From G963663495 sp963663495 (lineage in GTDB: Bacteria; Bacteroidota; Rhodothermia; Rhodothermales; Bin80): a stretch of DNA of 64,000 nucleotides. Made by a program: the position numbers and the translations under genes. Below are positions 8,251 through 17,276 of this stretch, piece after piece. Below the pieces are notes generated by a model that searched no databases, was not told where the DNA came from, and worked only from the letters and a program-made list of their open reading frames with translations. The stretch spans positions 2,294,001 to 2,358,000 of the forward strand of contig OY760427.1 of NCBI GenBank assembly GCA_963663495.1, written 5' to 3'. Numbering within the stretch: position 1 is the stretch's first letter; each line of letters opens with the position of its first letter.

Positions 8251-9207
8251 CTATGAAATGAGGGATTTGTACATGAGCCGTTTACCGACCAGTCCTTGAG
8301 CAATTATTGTCATTGGCTCCGCTGTGTCGTAGTCGCGTGCATTGTGTCGCCCTGCAAATTCGTTCACGTACCGCTGTAGGTGTTTCTTGCTCATGTGGTG
8401 GTACGTTCCGTAGTACCCACGCTTCAGCAAAGACCAGAAGCTCTCTACGCCATTGGTATGGACCTGCTCACGAACGTATTCGCCAACAGAGTCACGTACG
8501 TAGGCGTGGTTGTTGCGGCCCCGGTATGCTGACGTGCCATCCGTATAGACCTCGGTGTCTTCCGAGACATGGGTATCCACAAACGCATTGAGCGTCTGTC
8601 CGTCTATGTTTTCTACTACCTGGGCAGAAATGCTATTGGTGACACGATCACGGACTCCTACAACGGCTTTCTTACCTACTGGCCCACGGCCTGCTTTCAG
8701 CTTCTTGCTGGCGTGCTTGTTCTTTTCCTTGCCACCGAAGTAGGCTTCGTCAACCTCTACCGGACCGGCAAATAGTGCATGCTCTCCATTCCATGATTGT
8801 CGAATACGGTGGGCCAGATGCCACGCTGTCGTCTGGGTTATGCCAAGGTCACGATGCAGCTTCATGCTGGATACGCCCTTGATACTGGTAGTCATGATGT
8901 AAATGGCTAATGCCCATACCTGGTATCCCAGTTTGGAGTTCTGCATTACAGTCCCTATGCGGACACTGAATCGTTTACGGCAACCACGGCAACGATAAGG
9001 CATGCAAGGATGTTTGGCGCCGCACTGTACGTTTTTAGACGCACAGTGCGGGCAAACAGGAGTGTCGCCCCAACGCTTCATTGCGAACCATGCTTCGGCT
9101 GATGGGTCGTCTGGAAACATTTTGGTTAGCTTGATCAAGGACACTCCTTCACGATCAGCCCGTCCAGGGCCATTGGTGTTTCTGTTGTTTCTTTTCTTTG
9201 AAGGCAT
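8251..9207 (-). CDS. IS1595-family (ISXO2-like) transposase
   Basis: An apparently complete 318-residue transposase. The N-terminal zinc-ribbon region has C-P-H-C (residues about 51-54) and a second pair, Y-R-C-R-G-C-R-K-R-F. The ISXO2-like catalytic domain follows: V-E-V-D-E-A-Y-F-G-G (first Asp), E-V-Y-T-D-G-T-S-A-Y (second Asp), and H-T-N-G-V-E-S-F-W-S-L-L-K-R-G-Y-Y-G-T-Y-H with the final Asn/Glu/Lys cluster. The ATG at 9207 gives a lysine/arginine-rich start. Both ends of the element and the target duplication are intact, so this copy could still be mobile and could also act in trans on related ends at 14267-17667 and 56155. Confidence 0.92.
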   Translation of the reverse strand: MPSKKRNNRNTNGPGRADREGVSLIKLTKMFPDDPSAEAWFAMKRWGDTPVCPHCASKNVQCGAKHPCMPYRCRGCRKRFSVRIGTVMQNSKLGYQVWALAIYIMTTSIKGVSSMKLHRDLGITQTTAWHLAHRIRQSWNGEHALFAGPVEVDEAYFGGKEKNKHASKKLKAGRGPVGKKAVVGVRDRVTNSISAQVVENIDGQTLNAFVDTHVSEDTEVYTDGTSAYRGRNNHAYVRDSVGEYVREQVHTNGVESFWSLLKRGYYGTYHHMSKKHLQRYVNEFAGRHNARDYDTAEPMTIIAQGLVGKRLMYKSLIS

Positions 9208-9340
9208 TTAGTTAGGTCATCAATCTATCACGGGATGGTACCCACTTTCGGTATAGTCGGTTCCCGCTATTCGCGACCAAACTGCAATTATTTCAACAAT
9301 TTAACGCGTGGGCAGTCAGCTATATAACTCCCAATGGATA

Positions 9341-10258
9341 CACGGGCTGCGTGACATAGATAAGGCTGCAGAGACGCTGCCGCGCAAGACACGCGTGCTG
9401 TGCGTGATGGACCGGGAGGCGGACATATTTGCGCTCTTTGCGGCGCAGCGCACGCTGAAGCGGACGCATGTATTGGTGCGGGCCAGGCATAACCGGAGTC
9501 TGGGCAAGGACCAGGATCGGCTGTTCAAGGCGATGCGTAAGGGGCCGGCAGCGGATACGCTGGAGCTGTCGGTGACTCGTCTGAGTCGTCGGGCGAAGTC
9601 GGGTCGGGTTACGTACAAAGGCCGCGAAGCGCGTACGGCGCGGATGGAATTGCGTTTTCGCCGGGTGACGCTGCCTTCGCCGAAGGGTTCTACGGAAGCT
9701 CCGGTAACGGTATCGGCGATCCACATGCGTGAGACCGCGCCGCCGGACGGCGCCGATCGCATCGAGTGGTATCTTTTGACCACGGTGGAGGTGACTACCG
9801 TGGAGGAAGCGAAGCAGATGGTGGAAAACTATACGCTGCGCTGGCGTGTAGAGGACATCTTCCGGATTCTCAAGAGCGGCTGCCGTATAGAGAAGCTGCG
9901 CATGCAGCAGGCGGACGCCTTACATCGGGCGATTACACTGTACATGGTCACAGCCTGGCGGATCATGCTGATGACCTTGTTGGGGCGTGTATCCGCCGAC
10001 ATGGAAGCGGAGGTGATGTTCACCGATGCAGAGCTGCACATGATGCGGGTCTATGCCCGCAACTATGGTCTTGCCGCACACACAGATCTGGCTTCGGCGA
10101 TCGTGCTGGTGGCGATGATGGGCGGCTACATGAACCGCAAGCATGACCCGCTGCCGGGGCACACCATCCTGTGGCGCGGCTACGCAAGGCTGCAGATGCG
10201 AGCGATCGCCTATGAAGAATTAACATTCTATGACCGGGTAGAGCGTCCGCCGCCATAG
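9341..10258 (+). pseudogene. DruA-IS4/Tn5-type transposase fusion, copy A, 3' part
   Basis: The C-terminal half of the split transposase, continuing the frame that ends at 7557. It carries the second catalytic Asp in V-L-C-V-M-D-R-E-A-D-I-F (Tn5-type DREADI motif). The YREK signature is complete: Y-T-L-R-W-R-V-E-D-I-F-R-I-L-K (Y, R, E and K at the expected 2-, 3- and 6-residue spacings). The gene ends at 10258. Because of the upstream frameshift and the IS1595 insertion, no full protein can be made from this copy. Confidence 0.85.
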
Positions 10259-10716
10259 CGGTACCCGTACGCTCCGCAGTCTCGGTTGCTTCGTTCCCCT
10301 TCCGCCGCCCAAGGCGCACGCCCTCGGTGCGTGCCAGCCACATGCGGGTTCCTTCCCTGACGTACCTTACTTGCTACACACCACGAGACTTGGTGTCAAT
10401 GGCAACAACAGGCCATCCACTACAAGGAATTTCGCTTCGCTTGCAGCAAAACCCACAAGCAACACGCTTTGCCATGCCTTTCGGATGCCCTGAATGCGCC
10501 CGTTGTCAAGTCACTCTTGTGAGTACTGGGCAGGGCTTGGGGGGCGGGAAACGCGAGTGCAGAATCAATGGGGCAGAAAAATGTCTACATCCAGTATCTG
10601 ACTGTATGCGTTTTCTAGATGGCCGTCAACCGAGGGAATTCCGTCGTCCGGGGAGCACACGGCCAACACGAGCCCATTCGCAGTCCAGTTCCGCCGATCC
10701 GAGACACAGGTGCCTG
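10259..10716. other. Intergenic stretch with no recognised gene
   Basis: About 460 bp after the split transposase. Short open frames occur on both strands, but none shows a recognisable motif or a convincing start. The right end of the DruA-transposase element should lie here, but I could not match it to an inverted partner upstream of 6183. Confidence 0.5.
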
Positions 10717-10755
10717 CGCTGCCAGCGGGGGGCGTTCGATACGCCGCTGGCAGCG
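10717..10755. repeat. 12-bp perfect inverted repeat beside intron end
   Basis: CGCTGCCAGCGG (10717-10728) and its exact complement CCGCTGGCAGCG (10744-10755) are separated by 15 bases, forming a strong GC-rich hairpin. It lies about 10 bases from the 3' end of the reverse-strand intron copy. Some group II introns (class C) insert next to terminator hairpins, but on the 5'-exon side; here the hairpin is on the 3' side, so the association may be accidental. Confidence 0.6.
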
Positions 10756-10765
10756 GCGTCCCTCT

Positions 10766-11470
10766 CGCGGTAGCCCCCGGGTTTCCCCGGAGGCCCCGCA
10801 CAGATCCGGACGTGCGCGCTAACGCATCCGGCTCTTCCCTTGGGTCGCGCCACCGCGCATGACCTTAACAGACCAGCAAACCGGTCCGTTGCCGTAACCG
10901 CACCTTCCCCTGGCATACGAACCTGGCTCTGTGTCCAGTGCGTGCCATGTTGCATACGAACCTGGTTCTGCGTCCAGTGCATGCCGGGAACTACGGTTTC
11001 CCCTCGGGTGCGACGCTTCGCTCCACCAACTCCGCCACATGGTCTTCCATGCTTTGTTCGCCAGCTTCATCGCTACTATCATCGCATCGGACTTCTCTTC
11101 AACGTACATCCTCCGATCAGCATTTCGCCTACGCTTCGGCGGCCCCGCCCTTGGCGCTGGGCGTTGAAAAGATCTCCCAGGTCCCGGCAGGATATGTACA
11201 TACGTCCATGGGGTCTTAGACACCGCGGGCCTGTCCGCCCTCTCACCATAACGATGACGAACATATTGCCTTCGACCGCACCGATAATCTCGGCGACCCG
11301 AACGACACATCTTTCGTTGCTCAATATCCCTGGCCATATGCGCCGCTACCGACACTTCACGTCCACCCTCACGAGTGACCGCGCACGGCTCGCGGAAATA
11401 TGTGCTTGGTTCTTGCTTCATATTACGGGACTCCCACCCGCTATATCCTTGCCAGTTAGCCTGGCGTACC
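10766..11470 (-). ncRNA. ORF-less group II-like intron, 5'-shortened copy
   Basis: Reverse-strand copy, nearly identical to 58375-59085. Near the 3' end it has a domain-V-like hairpin, GAGCCGGATGCG...CGCACGTCCGGATC (about 10808-10840), with the conserved AGC at its base. It is followed by a domain-VI-like stem, GCGGGGCCTCCGGG-GAAA-CCCGGGGGCTACCGC, with an unpaired A a few bases from the end. The 5' side begins GGTACGCCAGG and lacks the first GTGCG unit found in other copies. The 200-codon open frame running through it matches no reverse transcriptase, so this intron would depend on proteins supplied from elsewhere. Exact splice borders are uncertain. Confidence 0.6.
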
Positions 11471-11656
11471 GGCTACCTCTGCCCTGTACCCATAAGTCAT
11501 CCATTGCGGTTAGATTTTGGGTCAGTTCTGGTCAACTCTCGCTGGCATGGCTGTCGGAATATCTCAGGTATTTCGGCCTGGCAGGTATGGTGTGTGACTT
11601 GAGGTGAATAATGCCATCCTCTCGTGCGGATACGCGATCTTTTCCTGCGCCGCCCC

Positions 11657-11905
11657 GCTGCCTATACCAGTCTGCGGTGTTCTGTGTGTGGGCACACAGA
11701 AGCGAGTAACCGTAAGACACGGAGCAAATTCACGTGTATGTCCTGTGGACATGCGGATCATGCAGACCTGAATGCGGCTGCAAACATACTGGCCTCCAGG
11801 ATTGGGGCTGCTGCACGGCGAGGGGCGTTCGGGTTACCGACCCCTATGACCCGTGAAATTGATACTAGTGCCTCACTGTGTACAGTTGGTCACTCACGTA
11901 TATAA
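11657..11905 (+). pseudogene. tnpB: TnpB, C-terminal remnant (copy C)
   Basis: The last roughly 80 codons of a TnpB gene, near-identical to 17415-17662. The zinc ribbon (C-S-V-C-G, then C-M-S-C-G-H) and RuvC-III motif (H-A-D-L-N-A-A-A-N-I-L) are intact, and the gene ends at 11905. The upstream RuvC-I and RuvC-II parts are missing. The element's right end, GTATATAATTCCC, finishes at 11910. No matching left end is found upstream, so this is a one-ended remnant. Confidence 0.85.
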
Positions 11906-12002
11906 TTCCCATAATCTACTGCGAATACGTCAAGGCAAGACAACAGCCTCTGCAGCCACCCGCACAACCCATGAAACTGCGCGAATGCGCGGGAATGGAC
12001 GC

Positions 12003-14216
12003 CTACATGCCTTCGGATAATTCCAAGGCCAAAAGGTTGCGGACTAATGCAGGCTGTGCCTGCCCCTTCGTTACCCTCATCACCTGACCCACAAAGAAGT
12101 GGAGCAATCCAGTCTTACCGCGACGGTAGGCCTCCACCTTGTCGGGATAAAGGTTAAGGGTAGCCTGGACCACAGACAATAGGCCTGCAAGATCCTCCCC
12201 GGATTCTGATGCAACTTTCAGGCCTGCTTCGCGCACGGTGCCTCCATCGCTAATAAGGATGAAAATCATCTGCCTTCCTTGATCAACCGTGATATTGCCG
12301 GCCTCGGCATGATGCACAACGCGACCAAAGTCGTCGGCCTTCATCGGGACACCGTCAAGTTCACGGCCGTTGAGAATGGCTAGGACGGTCTCGTCCATCC
12401 ATTGCGCTGCTATTTCAAGTTCGCCCGGCATGGCACCCCGCTCAACAAATGCCCGGGCGACTGACGGTAGCGCCTGCAGCGAAGGACCTGCCTCAGCACG
12501 GCTGTCATCTACCGATGGAGTCCGAGCAGGCTTCTTTGCCTTGGTGAACTTCTTAGATCTGGCGCGAGAATCCTTTAGCGTAACAATGCGGCCAAACACC
12601 AGCGAATCCGGACTTGAGTCAACACGATCCTGACAAAAATATCCTACGCGCTCAAACTGGTATCGGACCGTCGGGGCATCGTTGCAGACGCTGGATTCAA
12701 TACGCGCTCCTAACTTCACAATTATTGACTGCGGGTTAAGCGCCTCCAAATAGTCCTCTCCCGGCTCCAAGGTCGTAAAGAGCTGGTTGTATAGCCGTAC
12801 TTCCACAGGGATGGATCTTTCCTCGTCAACCCAGTGGATGACGCCCCGAGGCTTGGGCGGGCTCGCCTGCGTACTGCCGGGCTCCTTCGGAAAGTAGGTG
12901 CAGAGAAGCTCAACAACAGTACCTTGGGCATCGCGGACCACATCGTCGCATCGTATGATACAGGCATGGCGCAGCCGGACCGACTCGCCTGGGGCCAGAC
13001 GGCGGAAGCCCGCCTCGGGCTCAGCACGAAAATCCTCCCGATTAATTAACAGGGTACGGGAAAAATTGAGCGGCCGGTACTCGGATTTATCAATGTCGCG
13101 CGGCCAATACGGAGCACTGATTGTTTCAGAGCCTTCGTAGTTCGTTAGAGTTACCTTCAAGGGATCCAGCACGCACATAACACGTCGCGCAGTGTGATTA
13201 AGCTGGTGGCGCACACTATAATCCAGCAGGCTTGGAGCACTGACGGTACCTACGCGTGTTGTCCCGGCGAGCTGGCAAAAATGGGATATCGCCGGAGCCG
13301 GAATGCCGCGGCGCCGAAGTCCTGCAATCGTAGGCATTCGGGGGTCATCCCATCCGGTCACATGCCGTTGAGATACGAGTTCGCGGAGTTTTCGTTTGGA
13401 AGTGATCGTATGCCCGAGATTGAGCCGTGCAAACTCGTATTGCCGGGGGCGAGGGTTGATGCCAAGCGAGTCAAGATACCAATCGTATAACGGGCGGTTT
13501 ACGGTAAATTCCAGCGTGCAAATGGAATGGGTGACACCCTCAATGGCATCACTTTGGCCGTGGGCCCAGTCATAGAACGGGTACACACACCACGCATTGC
13601 CCTGCCGGTAATGCGTGGTGTGTCGAATTCGGTACATCAAGGGGTCGCGCATCTTCATATTGGGATGCGCCATATCAATGCGAGCGCGCAACACCCGCGT
13701 GCCATCGCCGAATGCACCCTTACGCATCCGAGCAAACAGGTTGAGATTCTCGTCAACGCTACGGCTTCGGTAGGGGCTCTCCGTTCCTGGTCGGGTTACA
13801 GTACCACGCGACTGCCGGATGGCCTCCTCACCGGAGTCATCTACATAGGCTTTGCCTTTCTTGATCAAAACCCTGGCCCACTGGTAGAGTTGTTCAAAGT
13901 AGTCCGAGGCAAAACAGAGATGGTCGCCCCAATCCACTCCGAGCCAGCGCATATCCCGCTGGATTGCCTGCACGAATTCGATACTTTCCGTTTCGGGATT
14001 AGTGTCGTCAAACCTGAGGTTGCACCGTCCTCCATACTGACGGGCCAGTCCAAAATTCAGAGTAATGCTCTTGGCGTGCCCAATATGCAGATAGCCATTC
14101 GGTTCAGGCGGAAACCGGACAACAATGGCGGTGTGGCGGCCGGAGGCAATATCCTGGTCTATGATTTCCCGTAAGAAATCGCGTTCAGGTGTTTCTCCAC
14201 GAGAATCTGATGCCAT
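12003..14216 (-). CDS. glnS: Glutaminyl-tRNA synthetase with YqeY/GatB-like C-terminal extension
   Basis: Charges tRNA-Gln with glutamine in the cytoplasm. The 737-residue protein has the class I HIGH motif in P-E-P-N-G-Y-L-H-I-G-H (residues 37-47) and a KMSKS-like S-K-R-K-L, followed by the anticodon-binding beta-barrels. Bacterial GlnRS is usually about 550 residues. The extra roughly 150 C-terminal residues (from about 585, after a basic linker) resemble the YqeY/GatB tail domain, ending in F-F-V-G-Q-V-M-R-V-T-K-G-Q-A and L-V-R-N-L-L. Such fusions are known, for example in Deinococcus, where the tail helps bind tRNA. The ATG at 14216 is preferred over an upstream in-frame start because similarity begins here. 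A transposon lies 50 bp upstream of the start. Confidence 0.93.
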   Translation of the reverse strand: MASDSRGETPERDFLREIIDQDIASGRHTAIVVRFPPEPNGYLHIGHAKSITLNFGLARQYGGRCNLRFDDTNPETESIEFVQAIQRDMRWLGVDWGDHLCFASDYFEQLYQWARVLIKKGKAYVDDSGEEAIRQSRGTVTRPGTESPYRSRSVDENLNLFARMRKGAFGDGTRVLRARIDMAHPNMKMRDPLMYRIRHTTHYRQGNAWCVYPFYDWAHGQSDAIEGVTHSICTLEFTVNRPLYDWYLDSLGINPRPRQYEFARLNLGHTITSKRKLRELVSQRHVTGWDDPRMPTIAGLRRRGIPAPAISHFCQLAGTTRVGTVSAPSLLDYSVRHQLNHTARRVMCVLDPLKVTLTNYEGSETISAPYWPRDIDKSEYRPLNFSRTLLINREDFRAEPEAGFRRLAPGESVRLRHACIIRCDDVVRDAQGTVVELLCTYFPKEPGSTQASPPKPRGVIHWVDEERSIPVEVRLYNQLFTTLEPGEDYLEALNPQSIIVKLGARIESSVCNDAPTVRYQFERVGYFCQDRVDSSPDSLVFGRIVTLKDSRARSKKFTKAKKPARTPSVDDSRAEAGPSLQALPSVARAFVERGAMPGELEIAAQWMDETVLAILNGRELDGVPMKADDFGRVVHHAEAGNITVDQGRQMIFILISDGGTVREAGLKVASESGEDLAGLLSVVQATLNLYPDKVEAYRRGKTGLLHFFVGQVMRVTKGQAQPALVRNLLALELSEGM

Positions 14217-14266
14217 GACATTAGGACTAGTTAAAACCACGTTTACGCGAAGCCGTGGCAAATAAT

Positions 14267-14437
14267 GGGAGTTATATGGCTGAGTGCCACGCGTTTTCGC
14301 AGGAGTTACTTTTTGTGCTTTGGTGGTGCAGACAGGATGGCTTTCGCCAGTTGTTCACAATCGGTTCCCGATTTTCACGAATCACTGCAATTATTTCAAA
14401 TGACTCAACACGTGGGTACCCATGCTATATACTTTCC
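14267..14437 (+). repeat. MITE-like unit derived from the IS1595-type element
   Basis: The first roughly 80 bp match the left end of the IS1595-type element (7558-7640), and the rest matches its right end (about 9258-9332), with the transposase gene between them deleted. It ends GCTATATACTTTCC, a degraded version of the CTATATAACTCCC terminus. An 8-bp spacer (ATTTATTA) separates it from the tnpB unit. The same arrangement recurs at 56155-56334, so the two parts travel together. Confidence 0.75.
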
Positions 14438-14467
14438 ATTTATTAGGAAGTTATATACCACCGTGCC

Positions 14468-15355
14468 ATGCCCGAAACGGTTAGTGCATACCGCAATATC
14501 ACATACAGGCTGTTGCCCGGAAGTCGGAGTAACGCCAAGCAACTTGCTGGATTAGCGGGTGCGTGTAGGTTTGTGTGGAATGCCATCCTCGCAGAGCAGA
14601 GCGAGGCGTACAAGAATGCGAAAGAGGCTGGAGAGAAGCCGCCCTCGGTAAGCTTCTTCTCGCTGGGGAAGCGGTTCACGGCGCTGCGCCGCACGGTCGA
14701 GTGGCTACCTGAATACTCCTTTGGTGTCGTTAGATACACATTGTCGTTAGATACACATTGAAATATCAGGCGGATGCATGGAAGGCATTCTTCAAGGAGG
14801 GTAAGAGAAGACCGAGATTCCATTCCAGACGTGGTAGTACGCCTTCGTTCACGATCCCGGATAACGTAAGGGTTCGGGATGGCAAGCTGTATATCCCGAA
14901 AGTGGGATATATGGCGCTCCGCAGGCGGGGAGGCAACCCGTACCCTGATGGTATACCCGTCAAAGCCACGGTAAAGAAGAACGCCGGCAAAGGGTATGCT
15001 GTCATCTGCTACAGGATGGAGGCAACTGTAATAGAGGATACCGGCGGTGTTGTAGGCATTGACCGTAATTGCGGGCAGGTCGCTATGGTCTCCACAGAGG
15101 GCGATACAAGCATTATCAGACAACCGGATACGAAGCGTCTTGATGCCAAGTTGAAGCGGCATCAGCGAAGACTGGCGAGACAGAAGAAAGGCTCCAACCG
15201 TCGTAACAGGCGGAAGCATAGAATCGCCCGCATACAGTGCAAGCGTGCTAACATCCTCAAGAATGCGAACCACCGGGTAAGTCGCAGCATTGCCAATTGC
15301 TCCTCAACGGTGATACTGGAGGACCTAAAGATCAAAGCGATGACACGTTCAGCTA
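14468..15355 (+). pseudogene. tnpB: TnpB RNA-guided nuclease, N-terminal and central part (copy A)
   Basis: TnpB of the IS1341/IS605-accessory type. It shows the helix-turn-helix start (A-G-A-C-R-F-V-W-N), RuvC-I in V-V-G-I-D-R-N-C-G, the basic R-R-L-A-R-Q-K-K-G-S-N-R bridge region and RuvC-II in V-I-L-E-D-L-K-I-K. A 17-bp tandem duplication (14726-14742 and 14743-14759) shifts the frame and ends the first part at 14761. Removing one copy restores Y-S-F-G-V-V-R-Y-T-L-K-Y-Q-A-D-A-W. The gene is then interrupted after M-T-R-S-A by the ISNCY-like insertion at 15356 and continues at 17283. TnpB proteins cut DNA guided by an RNA made from the element's 3' end; this copy cannot make the protein without repair. 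Confidence 0.88.
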
Positions 15356-17276
15356 GTGTTTGCCAGAAAAAGGTAGGAGGGCTGAAAAACGGCGAAACAA
15401 GGCCGTTTGATACTCGTTCTATCCACCTGTAAGCGTTACGGTTACAGATGGATATGAGCCATACCGTATTTGCACATTGCAGATTATTCAGCCAGCGTGT
15501 CTCTAACGAATGTTTGGCCAAATCCTTCTGTTTCGGGCGTTTTCATCGATATAAGGCCCCTTGTGGCCGATTATTCATACGATTAATACCATGCGGATTG
15601 TAGAGGATACACAGTTTAAGCTCGGGCAGGTCCCCATTGAAGAGATGACCTTCCACCCCAAAGACCGGGACGATATACCGGCAGTGCTAAAAGGTCTGCA
15701 GCACCTGTATTGCGACCCAACGGCTCGGCAGAAGATCTTTGAGATCCTGGAGACGCAGTTGCTTCCGAATATTGATTTGCAGCGTGGTCGTCCGGGGATG
15801 GCACTTTGGCGCGTCTTTGTCTTGGGGGTATTGAAGCAGGCCCTCAACTGCGACTTTGATCGTTTGAGGAGCCTGGCCGCCAATCATTTGGAGGTGCGCC
15901 AGATGCTGGGGCATACGAATTTCTGGGACGAGCCTGTCTATCAGCTGCAGACCGTTATTGATAACGTGAGCCTGCTAACAGCGGACATCCTGAAGCAGAT
16001 CAACGATGCGGTGGTGGCTTGCGGTCACCGATTGGTAGAACAGGAGCCAGAGGAGCCGCTTCTTTGCCGGGTTGATTCGGCGGTGGCCAAAGCGAATGTG
16101 GAGTGGCCTACGGATGTTCGTTTGTTGTGGGAATCGATGCGGTGCCTGATTCGGGAGTTGCATTGCGCATGTGAGGCGCACAGCCTTGCGGGCTGGCGCA
16201 AGGCTGTGTACTGGAGTCGTACCTTGAAGAAGGCCTTCAACCGGGTGCGTACGCACCGTCAGTGGCGTGATGAGTCGAAGGTGAGAAAGTATGTGAAGAT
16301 GTGTCGTGTTCTGATTGAGCGTGCGGAGAGCAGTGTCAGCGTGTTGAAGGAGAAAGACGCGGATCTTGAGGAGGTGTTGCGGTACTTGGCAGATGCACAA
16401 AGGCAGATAGATCAAGTAGATAGGCGTCTATTGAAGGGGGAGGTGATTTCGCATGATGAGAAGGTATTTTCGATACATGAGCCGCATACTCGTTGGATCA
16501 CCAAGGGGAAGGCGGGGGTGATTGCGGAGTTGGGTCTGCCGGTATGCGTGCTGGAGGATCAGCATCAGTTGATATTGTGGCATCAGATACTGCACGAAGG
16601 GGTGGATTCGGATATGATTGTGGGGTTTATGAAGGAAGCGAAGGATCGGTATCCGGCGATCACATCGTGCAGCATGGATAAGGGGTACTCATCGGTAAAG
16701 AACCGTAAGGCGCTGGAGCCGGTGTTGGACACGGTGATCATGCCGAAGAGGGGTAAGTTGAGCAAAGCGGACAAGGAGAGGGAATCCGATCCGAAGTTTG
16801 TGGAGGGTCGTCGTCAGCATCCGGCAGTGGAGTCGGCGATCAACAATTTGAATCATCGGGGCCTGGGTTTGATACGGACCCGTGGCAAGGAAGGCTTTGT
16901 TCGGACGGTGGCGCTGGTAGTGGTAGCGGCGAATGTGCACCGTATCGGGCAGATAGTGAAGCGGAGCGAGGAGCGACGAAGGCGGTGCGAGCAGGCCCGC
17001 AAGCGCGCGGCGTAGGTACTCGCGCGAGCGTCTTCAGCACAGAATCAAGGTAGCCTGCAAGGGCGAGAGGCCAACGTATGTTCATGCCTCGCTGATGGAC
17101 GACAAAAACACGTCTGATCAACGTCAAAACCCTAGGATTGCCGGCGTGAGCGGACAAAGTCGGCACCGTTACCGTCGAAAAATCCTTGCTGACTTGTCAT
17201 TCCGATCCCCAATTCGAATTCCAGCCCCCCACTCAGCCAAGAGTCGCTCGCAAGACCATACTTTTCTGGCAAACAC
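15356..17276 (+). mobile_element. ISNCY-like insertion sequence inside tnpB
   Basis: A complete 1921-bp element with termini GTGTTTGCCAGAAAA (15356) and the exact complement at the right end (finishing 17276), a 15-bp perfect inverted repeat. A 6-bp direct repeat, CAGCTA, flanks it (15350-15355 and 17277-17282). Removing it rejoins tnpB as M-T-R-S-A-K-G-T-M-E. It carries one transposase gene; 17016-17276 is non-coding. The intact ends and gene suggest a recent insertion. Confidence 0.9.
15591..17015 (+). CDS. Transposase, probably ISNCY family (ISDol1/IS1202-like)
   Basis: A 474-residue DDE-type transposase starting at ATG 15591 (M-R-I-V-E-D-T-Q-F). An N-terminal domain rich in helices (R-G-R-P-G-M-A-L-W-R-V-F-V-L-G) is followed by the catalytic part: R-V-D-S-A-V-A-K, then K-V-F-S-I-H-E-P-H-T-R-W-I-T-K-G-K-A-G, M-D-K-G-Y-S-S and a C-terminal P-A-V-E-S-A-I-N-N-L block carrying the likely catalytic Glu. 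The E-P-H-T-x-W-I-x-K-G-K pattern is also found in IS1182/IS5-like enzymes, so the family name is less certain than the transposase call. The frame is intact. Confidence 0.85.
   Translation: MRIVEDTQFKLGQVPIEEMTFHPKDRDDIPAVLKGLQHLYCDPTARQKIFEILETQLLPNIDLQRGRPGMALWRVFVLGVLKQALNCDFDRLRSLAANHLEVRQMLGHTNFWDEPVYQLQTVIDNVSLLTADILKQINDAVVACGHRLVEQEPEEPLLCRVDSAVAKANVEWPTDVRLLWESMRCLIRELHCACEAHSLAGWRKAVYWSRTLKKAFNRVRTHRQWRDESKVRKYVKMCRVLIERAESSVSVLKEKDADLEEVLRYLADAQRQIDQVDRRLLKGEVISHDEKVFSIHEPHTRWITKGKAGVIAELGLPVCVLEDQHQLILWHQILHEGVDSDMIVGFMKEAKDRYPAITSCSMDKGYSSVKNRKALEPVLDTVIMPKRGKLSKADKERESDPKFVEGRRQHPAVESAINNLNHRGLGLIRTRGKEGFVRTVALVVVAANVHRIGQIVKRSEERRRRCEQARKRAA

Larger units (their letters stand above)
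7558..9332 (-). mobile_element. IS1595-type element with 8-bp target duplication
   Basis: A complete 1775-bp element. The left end GGGAGTTATATGG (7558) and right end (reverse complement GGGAGTTATATAG, ending 9332) form an 11-12 bp terminal inverted repeat. It is flanked by an exact 8-bp direct repeat AATGGATA (7550-7557 and 9333-9340), the duplication size known for IS1595. Excision of the element and one repeat rejoins the host gene as T-H-Q-W-I-H-G-L-R-D. It encodes one reverse-strand transposase and a degenerate methyltransferase remnant behind it. The remaining 7650-8000 holds no gene I can identify. Its outer left roughly 80 bp recur at 14267 and 56155. Confidence 0.9.

Noticed and set aside
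10819..11421. Two near-identical 200-codon open frames (reverse strand here, forward at 58424-59026)
   Set aside because: They lie within the group II-like intron, have no recognisable domain, and other open frames of similar length overlap them on the opposite strand. The conservation is explained by the repeat itself.
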